Assembly: GCA_007117185.1 (NCBI GenBank)
Contig: SKHA01000320.1
Location: forward strand, 1-15,582
From: Spirochaeta sp.
GTDB lineage: Bacteria > Spirochaetota > Spirochaetia > DSM-27196 > Alkalispirochaetaceae
Length of the DNA stretch: 15,582 nt
Direction: 5' to 3'
Part shown: positions 6,486 to 12,782 of the stretch, piece by piece
How positions within the stretch are numbered: position 1 is the first letter of the stretch
Layout: each line of letters opens with the position of its first letter
Made by a program: the position numbers and the translations under genes
Notes under the pieces: generated by a model
Databases searched by the model: none
Told to the model about the DNA's origin: nothing
The model's input: only the letters and a program-made list of their open reading frames with translations

Positions 6486-8104
6486 ACCACCATCGCCAGG
6501 ACAACAGCACCCAGGAGGATCGCTGTCAGAGATGAGTCCAGACCCAGACGGACACCGCTGAGGCCGCCGGCCAGAGATTTTCCCGGGGAGGAGACAAGCA
6601 GACGGAAGAGCACCGCCCCAATGGCCAGGGTTGCCAGGGCGTTACCACCTTTGGCGACGGTAAACAACCCGGCATGAATCCCGCCGGCTACCCCGATGAG
6701 GATCGTGATCGCCCCGGGGATTGCCATCCCGGCCAGGGTGAGCGGGGCCAACCGGTTGCTGGAGGGTGGTGTGGTGGTGGCCGCTGCCGGTTCAACCACC
6801 CGGGGAAAGAACGCTGTTCCCAGCTTGATGAAACTGGCGGCGGTACCCACCGAGACCAGCTGGACCAGAAGCTGCAGGAATGGAACGGACCGTACCGACG
6901 TGGTGATCAGCCCCTTGCCGACAAAGCCGCTTAACCCCGGGACCCCGGCGATGGCCCCCGCACCGATGAGAAAAAACGCCTGTTCCCACCGTCCCGGCTC
7001 TTTCCCGGCTGGGGCGGTACGCAGTTCGTAGATGTCCGCGGTGCCCCGTCGGGTGGCCAGGACCCCCACAACGAGGAAGAGCAGGCTCTTGAACGCGGCG
7101 TGGGAGGCGGCGTGAACCAGTGCCCCGGTGCCGCCGATGCCCACAAGGATCAGCCCCATCTGCGACACCGAGTGGAACGCCAGCAGCCGCTTGGCGCTGC
7201 GCTGTGCCAGCGCCAGGATAACCCCCAGCAGCGCCGAGACCGCTCCCATCGCCATCAGAATCGGCACCAGCGAGGTCATCGCCGGGGCAAATGCCAGGTA
7301 GACGCGATAGAGCGCCAGAAACGCTGCCTTCAGGACCAGCCCCGACAAGAGCGCCGAGACGGGGTGGGGTGCCTCGCTGTGAGCGTCGGGCAACCACACG
7401 TGAAAGGGGACGCTGGCCACCCGGGTTGTCAGCCCGGTGACGATCAGCGCCAGCGCAATCGGCACCGCCCGCCCCGCTGGCGGGGTTGCCATAAGCGCCT
7501 GGGCTACCCGGGAAATCCCCAGTTCCCCGGTCTGGCGATAGAGGATCAGCAGGCCTACAAGGTACAGGGCGATCGTCACAGTGGAGATCACCAGATACCG
7601 CAGCGCCGCGATCATGCTGCGGGGGGTGCGCCGGTAGGCAACCAGGACCACCGCCCCCAGAGAAACTACCTCAAGGGAAACAAAGAGGTTGAACAGATCT
7701 TCTGCGAGAATGGTGGCGGCCAGGCCGGAGACGACGATACCATAGACAACAAAAAAAACGGTGGTGCGGACCATTCCCTCCGGCGGGGACCCCGCGGCGT
7801 ACACATGGATCGCCAGAGCAACCGCCAGAACCACCAGCAGAACCAGCGCGGTTGCGGGGCCGATCATCACCGTGATCCCGGTGGTAACGGACCACCCACC
7901 CACCACCTCCCTCACCGTTCCGTGCACCCCGGTGTACGCCGCGATCCACCCGGCGAAAATCGTCTGCGCTGCCAGTGAGATTCCACTGATCCACAGTACC
8001 CCCTGCCGGGAACCCCTCAGCCCTGCCAGGAGAGCCCCGGCGCTGCCGGCCAGGGGCAGCACCACCAGCAGCGAGAGCAGCGGCAGATCAGTGACGCCGT
8101 TCAT
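6482..8104 (-). CDS. mrpD: Mrp-type antiporter subunit D (NuoL/M/N family)
   Basis: 540 aa, about 14 membrane segments. It is a proton/cation-translocating subunit. Motifs: DLFNLFVSLEVVSLGAVVL with TM5 Glu145; TRVASVPFHVWLPDAHSEAP; ALLSGLVLKAAFLALYR with TM8 Lys259; SQMGLILVG; HAASHAAFKSLLFLVVG (His331, His335); GLSGFVGKGLI with Lys397. As in the neighbouring subunit, the TM7 lysine position is Arg (Arg228). It overlaps mrpC by 17 bp and the following MrpD-like gene by 4 bp. The two D-like proteins are clearly paralogues, similar in length and motif order but not near-identical. The MrpD name follows its place after MrpC. Confidence 0.87.
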   Translation of the reverse strand: MNGVTDLPLLSLLVVLPLAGSAGALLAGLRGSRQGVLWISGISLAAQTIFAGWIAAYTGVHGTVREVVGGWSVTTGITVMIGPATALVLLVVLAVALAIHVYAAGSPPEGMVRTTVFFVVYGIVVSGLAATILAEDLFNLFVSLEVVSLGAVVLVAYRRTPRSMIAALRYLVISTVTIALYLVGLLILYRQTGELGISRVAQALMATPPAGRAVPIALALIVTGLTTRVASVPFHVWLPDAHSEAPHPVSALLSGLVLKAAFLALYRVYLAFAPAMTSLVPILMAMGAVSALLGVILALAQRSAKRLLAFHSVSQMGLILVGIGGTGALVHAASHAAFKSLLFLVVGVLATRRGTADIYELRTAPAGKEPGRWEQAFFLIGAGAIAGVPGLSGFVGKGLITTSVRSVPFLQLLVQLVSVGTAASFIKLGTAFFPRVVEPAAATTTPPSSNRLAPLTLAGMAIPGAITILIGVAGGIHAGLFTVAKGGNALATLAIGAVLFRLLVSSPGKSLAGGLSGVRLGLDSSLTAILLGAVVLAMVV

Positions 8105-8450
8105 TGAGAATCCTCTCGATCTCGTCCACGTCGGTTGTGCCTGTCGCGTCGTAGAGGCGCTGGATCAGCACCAGCAGCAGCGCCGTGACGCACACCCCTA
8201 CAACAATTGCGGTAAGCATCAGCGCCTGAACCAGGGGATCCACCGCCGCTTCATCACCCCGGAAGAGGATCGGCGCGCTGTCACCGGCGCTGCTGCCCAG
8301 GAGGATAAAAAAGAGCACCAGGGCGCTGTTGAGGATGTTCAGGGCGATCACCTTGCCAACGGCCCGGCGGTTGGTGAAGATGCCCCCCAGCCCCACCAGG
8401 AAGATCGCTCCCGCCAGGTACCAGCGCAGCCCCTCCGGCAAAAAACTCAT
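8088..8450 (-). CDS. mrpC: Mrp antiporter subunit C (NuoK-like)
   Basis: 120 aa with three membrane segments, the NuoK fold. The segment DPLVQALMLTAIVVGVCVTA (75-94) is the family signature (DPLxQALxLTAIVI). The N-terminal FLVGLGGIFTNRRAVGKVIA and NILNSALVLFFILLG correspond to the first two helices. The C-terminal tail DEIERILNERRH is charged and cytoplasmic. It sits between MrpB and MrpD as in all Mrp operons and overlaps the former by 4 bp. It forms the membrane core that links the A/D-type channels. Confidence 0.88.
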   Translation of the reverse strand: MSFLPEGLRWYLAGAIFLVGLGGIFTNRRAVGKVIALNILNSALVLFFILLGSSAGDSAPILFRGDEAAVDPLVQALMLTAIVVGVCVTALLLVLIQRLYDATGTTDVDEIERILNERRH

Positions 8451-8863
8451 GGTCGCCTCCGATCGTCCTCAAACAGGGTCAGGACCAGCAGGGTCACGCC
8501 GCTGCCAACTTTCAGACCGATCATGAGGTTGATCGCGAAGAGAAACTGTCGGGACGAATCCGTTCCCGAGGGGTAGGCGAAGAGTCGGCCCTGCAGGATC
8601 AGCCCCGACGTGGCGAGGGCCAGGACCATGGCGAACGCCAGCGCTTCCGCCAGGTGCAGCGCCTTTACCGGAAAGAGCCGCTCCACGTCGAAGATGTCCC
8701 GACCCAGGGCAAGGAGGATCACCGCCGAGGCGATCACCACTCCGCCCTGAAACCCCCCTCCGGGGGACCGGTGTGCGTACGCGATCAGGTACAATCCGAA
8801 GAGCATCACGAAGGGCGCAAGCTTGCGGGATATCACGTCCATCAGGCCGGTGCGATTCTTCAT
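8447..8863 (-). CDS. mrpB: Mrp antiporter subunit B (MnhB/MbhF-like)
   Basis: 138 aa with four predicted membrane helices. After a short basic N-terminus comes APFVMLFGLYLIAYAHRSPG, then GGGFQGGVVIASAVILLALG: the SPGGGFQGGVV block is the MnhB family hallmark. A later FAINLMIGLKVGSGVTLLVL gives the last helix. Start and stop overlap both neighbours by 4 bp. It is a structural, non-pumping subunit of the complex. Confidence 0.87.
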   Translation of the reverse strand: MKNRTGLMDVISRKLAPFVMLFGLYLIAYAHRSPGGGFQGGVVIASAVILLALGRDIFDVERLFPVKALHLAEALAFAMVLALATSGLILQGRLFAYPSGTDSSRQFLFAINLMIGLKVGSGVTLLVLTLFEDDRRRP

Positions 8864-9135
8864 GTGTGCTCCTTCCCGGCAAAGAAACTGACTCCCGTCA
8901 CCGCCAGAAGGAGCACCACCGCCTCTCCCATGGTGTCGTAGGCGCGATACCCCAGATAGATCGCGCTGACCACGTTGATCGCACCCGTTGCGGTGGCACT
9001 TTCGCTGAGATACTCCTGGCGTGCTGCCGACTCGGCGGGCTCATCCCGGGGAATCAGAGGAAGCAACAGGAAACCCAGCAGCAGTACCGATACCAGGGCC
9101 AGGGTCGTACGCAGAACGCGATGGTGGGTTTTCAT
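8860..9135 (-). CDS. MbhE-like subunit (equivalent of the extreme C-terminus of MrpA)
   Basis: 91 aa with two membrane helices: residues ~9-28 and ~68-87. The block NVVSAIYLGYRAYDTMGEAV (54-73) is the counterpart of the NVVxxILxxFRGFDTLGE motif that in Bacillus-type Mrp is found near the C-terminus of MrpA and in archaeal Mbh is the separate MbhE. Here it is a free-standing gene, coupled by 4-bp overlaps with both neighbours. The conserved acidic pair Asp67/Glu71 is kept. Confidence 0.82.
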   Translation of the reverse strand: MKTHHRVLRTTLALVSVLLLGFLLLPLIPRDEPAESAARQEYLSESATATGAINVVSAIYLGYRAYDTMGEAVVLLLAVTGVSFFAGKEHT

Positions 9136-9377
9136 TGCGGGCTCCCCTGGTCGCTCTTCCCGCGGGTATGCCGCAGGACCCAGACAAAGATCAGCGTCGT
9201 TACCCCGGCGCCGACAGCCGCCTCGGTGAGGGCCACGTCCGGCGCGTCCAGCAGGTAAAACAGGAGGGTGCTCACCAGGCTGAACAGCGCCAGCGCCAGG
9301 ACCCCGGTAAGCTCCACCCGGGCGGTAACGGAAAGGATTGCGATGACCAGCTGAATGATCAGCAGAACTTCTATCAT
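9132..9377 (-). CDS. DUF4040/MbhD-like subunit (equivalent of an MrpA C-terminal domain)
   Basis: 81 aa, three helices. LTGVLALALFSLVSTLLFYL and LDAPDVALTEAAVGAGVTTL are the two signature stretches; the APDVALTEAAVGAG motif is diagnostic of the MbhD/DUF4040 family and of the corresponding MrpA domain. In Bacillus Mrp this domain is fused behind a NuoL-like domain in MrpA; here it is separate. It is coupled by 4-bp overlaps to mrpG upstream and the MbhE-like gene downstream. Confidence 0.87.
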   Translation of the reverse strand: MIEVLLIIQLVIAILSVTARVELTGVLALALFSLVSTLLFYLLDAPDVALTEAAVGAGVTTLIFVWVLRHTRGKSDQGSPQ

Positions 9378-9694
9378 GGCTTCCTCCGCCAGCGGACCGG
9401 TCTGCGCCAGGGCATCTGTTCCTCCCGCCAGGCGTACCGCCCGATGATATGGGACGCCGTGGGGCTGGAGATGAGAAAGAAGAAGAGCAGCACCAGCAGG
9501 CGCCCGGTGAGGGGGCCTGGTTCCACCCAGAACAGCGCCCCCAGCAGAATGGAGATCACCGCGGTGCTGCCGCTGAGCCCGCCGGCCTGCAGCCGGGTGT
9601 ACAGGTCAGGCATGATCAGCAGACCAACCGACCCGACGATTACGAAGAAGATCGCCAGGCCGAAGAAGAACCACGCCAGGTAGAACGCGATCAT
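9374..9694 (-). CDS. mrpG: Mrp antiporter subunit G
   Basis: 106 aa, three membrane helices. FFVIVGSVGLLIMPDLYTRL carries the PDxYTRLxA family signature (usually followed by His-Ala; here Gln-Ala). The conserved polar segment continues GGLSGSTAVIS. The third helix is followed by SSPTASHIIGRYAW, matching the SxPxxAHxIxRAA motif of MrpG with His present. The C-terminal tail is highly basic. It overlaps mrpF and the MbhD-like gene by 4 bp each. Confidence 0.86.
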   Translation of the reverse strand: MIAFYLAWFFFGLAIFFVIVGSVGLLIMPDLYTRLQAGGLSGSTAVISILLGALFWVEPGPLTGRLLVLLFFFLISSPTASHIIGRYAWREEQMPWRRPVRWRRKP

Positions 9695-9954
9695 GATGAC
9701 ACCTTTCCGGAGCTGACGTAGCGGGTGATCGCCAGCACCCCGATGAAGCCAAAGATGTCGTACACCAGCGCCACGTCCAGGTAGAACGTGAGCCGTTCCC
9801 GCAGGGCGATAAGTACCAGCAGCGCCAGAACCTGGGACGACGCCACCGTGAGGGCCACCATGCGGTCGGCCACAGTGGGTCCGATGACCACCCGGATCAT
9901 CGAGATCGCGGTGGCGGCGGTGAATACGATGATGAGCAGCCGTATCGGGTCCAT
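9691..9954 (-). CDS. mrpF: Mrp antiporter subunit F
   Basis: 87 aa, three membrane helices. RVVIGPTVADRMVAL (residues ~21-35) is the MrpF signature GPTxADRxVAL, with Asp31 present; LDVALVYDIFGFIGVLAITRY is the conserved third helix. The start follows the stop of mrpE by 4 nt. MrpF is a small core subunit next to MrpG. In several Mrp systems it has been linked to bile-salt or Na+ resistance, but here no more can be said than membership of the complex. Confidence 0.87.
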   Translation of the reverse strand: MDPIRLLIIVFTAATAISMIRVVIGPTVADRMVALTVASSQVLALLVLIALRERLTFYLDVALVYDIFGFIGVLAITRYVSSGKVSS

Positions 9955-9958
9955 CCGC

Positions 9959-10471
9959 TTACCCCCAGAGTTTGCGCAGCGCCGGCTCCATCCAGCCGGT
10001 GATCAGTTTGCCTGCGTAGCGGCTGTGGCTGGTTGAAGCGTCCAGCCAGTGCACGATCAGGTGGTCCTCGTTCATCTCCAGGGTCACCGTACCGGGGGTG
10101 ACCGTTATGGACGTCGCCAGGGCCGCCCGGGCGATGTCGCTGCGCAGGCGGGTGCGAAAATGGACCACCCGGGGCTGGTAGCGACCACTCAGAATCAACC
10201 AGGCGACGGCGAAGCTGGACTGGTAGATCTTCCACAACAGCAGCGCCAGGTATGCCACTGCCCAGTGCAGCCGGGGGACCAGACTCTTCCAGGATGCTTC
10301 AGACTCCACGATGAAGGAATCAAAGGTGAGTAGCGCCACCACCCCGGCGAAGGCCACCCCCATCAGGACGGACTCCAGGGATACACTTCCGGTGAAGAGA
10401 ATCCACCCCGCCATCAGGTAGACGGTGGTGATCAGCACCCGGACTATTGCCCACTTGGTTGCGCTGGTCAT
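9959..10471 (-). CDS. mrpE: Mrp antiporter subunit E
   Basis: 170 aa. The N-terminal two-thirds contain two to three membrane helices (WAIVRVLITTVYLMAGWILF; VLMGVAFAGVVALLTF; HWAVAYLALLLWKIYQSSFA). The soluble C-terminal domain has ITVTPGTVTLEMNEDHLIVH, the MrpE signature TPGTxxLxxxxxxLxVH, followed by an acidic-aromatic LDAS segment. The start codon overlaps the stop of the EIIA gene by 4 bp, tying the regulator-like genes into the same translational chain as the antiporter. Confidence 0.88.
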   Translation of the reverse strand: MTSATKWAIVRVLITTVYLMAGWILFTGSVSLESVLMGVAFAGVVALLTFDSFIVESEASWKSLVPRLHWAVAYLALLLWKIYQSSFAVAWLILSGRYQPRVVHFRTRLRSDIARAALATSITVTPGTVTLEMNEDHLIVHWLDASTSHSRYAGKLITGWMEPALRKLWG

Positions 10472-10920
10472 TCCTGGTGTTCGCGGATCAGATCCAGGAC
10501 CTGTTCGGGCCGTTCAACGGTCAGCAGCGCTTCACGGAGTCTGGAGTCGTGGAGAATGCGCGCCAGTTTGCTCAGGGTGCGCAGGTGTTCGCTCACCGCA
10601 CCTTCCGGGGCAAGGAGGAGAAAACACAGGTGAACAGGGATCCCATCGGGGGTGGAGAACCCCCCGGGCTTGCGCGTCTGGATAAAGGCCATGGCGGGGC
10701 CCTCTACCAGAGCGGAGAGTTTGTGCGGTATCGCTACTCCGTCCCCGACGGCGGTACTGGTCTCGCTGTCCCGCTTGAGAATCTCCCGGACCAGCAGCTC
10801 CGGCTGCCGGATCGGGTGGGCTCGTCCGGCCAGCGTCACCAGGTGCTCAATGATCTGTTGTTTTCGCCGCTTGGGGTACCCCAGCTCAATGGAATCCGGG
10901 TGCAGGAGATCCGTCAGCAT
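10468..10920 (-). CDS. PTS EIIA domain protein (fructose/mannitol/Ntr type)
   Basis: 150 aa, a single EIIA domain. The phosphorylation site segment is SETSTAVGDGVAIPH with His66 (family: TxxGxGxAIPH). The second conserved histidine region LLLAPEGAVSEHLRTLSKLA (with His92-like HLR) and ARILHDSRLREALL complete the fold. There are no other PTS components in the window, so a regulatory, PtsN-like role is more likely than sugar uptake. The start ATG lies directly next to the stop codon of the PII-like gene, and a strong Shine-Dalgarno AGGAGG (10931-10926) is embedded in that gene's last codons, 5 nt upstream. In Enterobacteria EIIA-Ntr controls K+ transporters; by analogy this one may control the antiporter complex, an inference. 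Confidence 0.82.
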   Translation of the reverse strand: MLTDLLHPDSIELGYPKRRKQQIIEHLVTLAGRAHPIRQPELLVREILKRDSETSTAVGDGVAIPHKLSALVEGPAMAFIQTRKPGGFSTPDGIPVHLCFLLLAPEGAVSEHLRTLSKLARILHDSRLREALLTVERPEQVLDLIREHQE

Positions 10921-11274
10921 TTACCCCTCCTCTTTCAGGGTTTGGGTCACCATCCCGATGGCGTGATCCACCGGCACGGTAAAGAAGATCCCCGTGCCGG
11001 GGGCGGTGAGCCCCCCCACGGCGCGGTCCAGCAGCGACTGCAGCCGGGGAATCAGCGTCTCATCGTCGATCACCGAGATGATCGTCTTGTTGTACGGTTT
11101 GTTGCCCTTCATGAACTGGCGGAACTCGGAGAACAGCGGTACCTCGTAGGTGAGAAACCGCCCCATTCCTTCAGAGTCCAGAATGGTTGCCCCGGATACC
11201 CCCGCTTCCACATAGGACTCCAGGACCTGTTCCAGCAGGTCTTCGTTGTTCAGAATAAATACAACCAGTTTCAC
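10921..11274 (-). CDS. PII-like (ferredoxin-fold) small signalling protein
   Basis: 117 aa from a GTG start at 11274. The sequence MKLVVFILNNEDLLEQVLES and VEAGVSGATILDSEGMGRFL fits the first beta-alpha-beta of PII-like proteins (KxIxxII...LxxLxxxGVxGxTVxxxxG). A long loop follows (MGRFLTYEVPLFSEFRQFMKG, about residues 57-77), then KTIISVIDDETLIPRLQSLL and VGGLTAPGTGIFFTVPVDHA. The T-loop tyrosine of GlnB and the C-terminal signature are not seen, so this is not GlnB/GlnK. The ligand is unknown; PII-like proteins bind adenine nucleotides, bicarbonate or c-di-AMP. It heads the antiporter operon, so it is likely a sensor subunit for it. No Shine-Dalgarno precedes GTG; the predicted transcript start falls on it. 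Confidence 0.7.
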   Translation of the reverse strand: MKLVVFILNNEDLLEQVLESYVEAGVSGATILDSEGMGRFLTYEVPLFSEFRQFMKGNKPYNKTIISVIDDETLIPRLQSLLDRAVGGLTAPGTGIFFTVPVDHAIGMVTQTLKEEG

Positions 11275-11275
11275 T

Positions 11276-11317
11276 GATTGTCAGTATACTGTACCGGCGT
11301 CGATTTCTGCTACAATC
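11276..11317. promoter_or_regulatory. Shared divergent promoter region of the antiporter operon and the K+ channel gene
   Basis: Only 48 bp separate the GTG at 11274 from the ATG at 11323. Plus strand: TGCTACAAT (11308-11316) is an extended -10 whose expected +1 is the A of ATG 11323. Minus strand: TATACT (11288-11283) could be a -10, with +1 at about 11275-11276, next to GTG 11274; its -35 is poor. CAGTATACTG (11282-11291) is a perfect 10-bp palindrome containing that -10. GATTGT (11276-11281) and ACAATC (11312-11317) form a wider inverted pair. One bound regulator could govern both directions. Confidence 0.5.
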
Positions 11318-11322
11318 GTCGG

Positions 11323-12336
11323 ATGGTGGATACGCGGATTCGAGCCGCCCTGGCAGGAACCCTTCTGGTGATGCTGCTCTTCGGGGGCACCCTGGGGTTT
11401 GTGGTTATCGAAGGGTGGACCGTCACCGAGAGCGTCTATATGACCCTCATCACCCTGACCACGGTAGGATTCGCCGAGGTGCAGCCTCTCTCGCCAGCGG
11501 GGCGGCACTTCATGATTGTGTATCTGATCGTCGGGGTGGCTACGGTGGGTTTCTCCGTGAGCACCCTGATAAACTATCTCTTTGAGGGCCAGGTGGTGCA
11601 CTCCATGCGCCGCCGGAAACGGGAGCGTGCCATGCGCAGGATGAAGAACCATTACATCGTCTGTGGTGCCGGTGATATCGGTCGTGAAGTGGCCCACGAG
11701 TTTCGCCGCAGCGGTACACCCCACGTGGTGGTGGAACGGGACCCGGACCACTCTGAGTTGGCTGACGACAGCGAGACGGTGTTCGTGACGGGAGACGCCT
11801 CGGAGGAGGCGGTTCTTCAGGAGGCGCGAATCACCGAAGCCCGGGGTCTGATCGCGGTCCTGCCCTCGGACGCCGACAACGTCTTCGTCACCCTGACAGC
11901 TCGGCAACTTAACCCGGAACTGCTCATTGTCGCCAAGGGAACCGACGAGTCGGCGTCGGTGAAACTCACCCGCGCCGGAGCCACCCGGGTCATTACCCCG
12001 TCCCTCATCGCCGGACGGCGGATCGCCGCGTCGATGCTGCGTCCCTCGGTGGTTAACTTCCTTGATGTGGTTGTCGGTGATTCCCGGCAGGATATGCGCA
12101 TCGAGGAGTTTCAGATCTCTCCCTCGTCATCCCTGGCGGGGCACACCCTCCGGGACGTCAATCTGGGTCAGCATACCGGCGCGATCGTGATGGCTATCAC
12201 CGACACGTACGGAAACACCCGGGTGGACACCACCCAGGCGGTGCTCTCGACGGTACGCCTTGAGGCGGGAGATCGTCTGATCGTTCTCGGACGGGATGCG
12301 CAGTTGAAACAGCTGGAGGAGTTTCTCAACAGATGA
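11323..12336 (+). CDS. Two-TM potassium channel with cytoplasmic RCK (TrkA-N/TrkA-C) domains
   Basis: 337 aa from the ATG at 11323; an in-frame TTG at 11278 would reach into the promoter palindrome and is rejected. TM1 is residues ~8-29, the pore helix ~36-48, the selectivity filter TTVGFAEV (46-53), and TM2 ~62-88. The filter differs from canonical TVGYGD: Phe for Tyr and Ala-Glu for Gly-Asp, a variant I associate with a recognised subgroup of bacterial channels. A basic linker (RRRKRERAMRR) leads to the RCK-N Rossmann fold with GAGDIG (115-120) and an acidic residue at the end of beta-2 (VVVERD, Glu138), favouring NAD-type or other nucleotide binding; RCK-C lies at ~255-327. It is likely gated by a cytoplasmic ligand. 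Its stop overlaps the start of the Lrp-type gene. Confidence 0.87.
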   Translation: MVDTRIRAALAGTLLVMLLFGGTLGFVVIEGWTVTESVYMTLITLTTVGFAEVQPLSPAGRHFMIVYLIVGVATVGFSVSTLINYLFEGQVVHSMRRRKRERAMRRMKNHYIVCGAGDIGREVAHEFRRSGTPHVVVERDPDHSELADDSETVFVTGDASEEAVLQEARITEARGLIAVLPSDADNVFVTLTARQLNPELLIVAKGTDESASVKLTRAGATRVITPSLIAGRRIAASMLRPSVVNFLDVVVGDSRQDMRIEEFQISPSSSLAGHTLRDVNLGQHTGAIVMAITDTYGNTRVDTTQAVLSTVRLEAGDRLIVLGRDAQLKQLEEFLNR

Positions 12337-12782
12337 GTGCAACCAAGATGGATCTGGACCAGCGTGATTGGGATATTATCGAGCTGCTGCGGGCGGGCAC
12401 CATCTCCAACAGCGCCGTGGCCAAGGAGCTGGGCGTTTCCGAGGGGATGATCCGGGCGCGGATCAAGCGCCTGCGGGAACTGGGAATCCTCTCCCTGCGG
12501 GGGTTGATCAACCCGGAGATCCTGGCCAACAGGCAGATCGTCTGGCTGGGGGTCAATATCATCGAGAGCCGGCGTCTGGACGAGAAAGCTCAGGAGATCT
12601 CCGAGCTTAAGGACGTTCTGTCGGTGTCTCTCGTTTCGGGCCGGTTCGACCTGATCGTTGAGTTGCTGCTGGACTCCCACCACGGACTGGTGGATTTTCT
12701 CACCCGGGAGCTGGCGGGGATAGAAGGGGTAGGGCGGACCGAGAGCTTTGTGACCCTCAAGACCTACTCCAAATTCGTCTGA
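12333..12782 (+). CDS. Lrp/AsnC family transcriptional regulator
   Basis: 149 aa, the family's usual length. The N-terminal winged HTH has DLDQRDWDIIELLRAGTISN followed by SAVAKELGVSEGMIRARIKR (27-46); the C-terminal RAM (effector-binding) domain covers ~68-149, with VLSVSLVSGRFDLIVELLL as its core. The ATG sits inside ATGA, overlapping the channel gene's stop by 4 bp, with GGAGGA (12315-12320) upstream. Lrp-type proteins usually bind an amino acid. Targets here could be the channel/antiporter intergenic region or the alanine dehydrogenase promoter region 1.6 kb away. In Mycobacterium an Lrp relative (AldR) controls ald, but the orthology is not shown here. Its 3' end overlaps the convergent receptor gene by 19 bp. 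Confidence 0.87.
   Translation: MSATKMDLDQRDWDIIELLRAGTISNSAVAKELGVSEGMIRARIKRLRELGILSLRGLINPEILANRQIVWLGVNIIESRRLDEKAQEISELKDVLSVSLVSGRFDLIVELLLDSHHGLVDFLTRELAGIEGVGRTESFVTLKTYSKFV

Noticed and set aside
4873..6510. Minus-strand frame of 545 codons overlapping the second MrpD-like gene
   Set aside because: The product is extremely Gly/Arg-rich with no membrane helices, typical of an out-of-frame reading; the other frame has all NuoL/M/N motifs.
10921..11274. Calling the PII-like protein GlnB/GlnK
   Set aside because: The T-loop tyrosine and the two PII signature patterns are not recognisable; no amtB or glnA is nearby.
11278..11322. TTG start for the K+ channel gene
   Set aside because: It would put the palindrome and the extended -10 inside the coding region; residues added are not channel-like.
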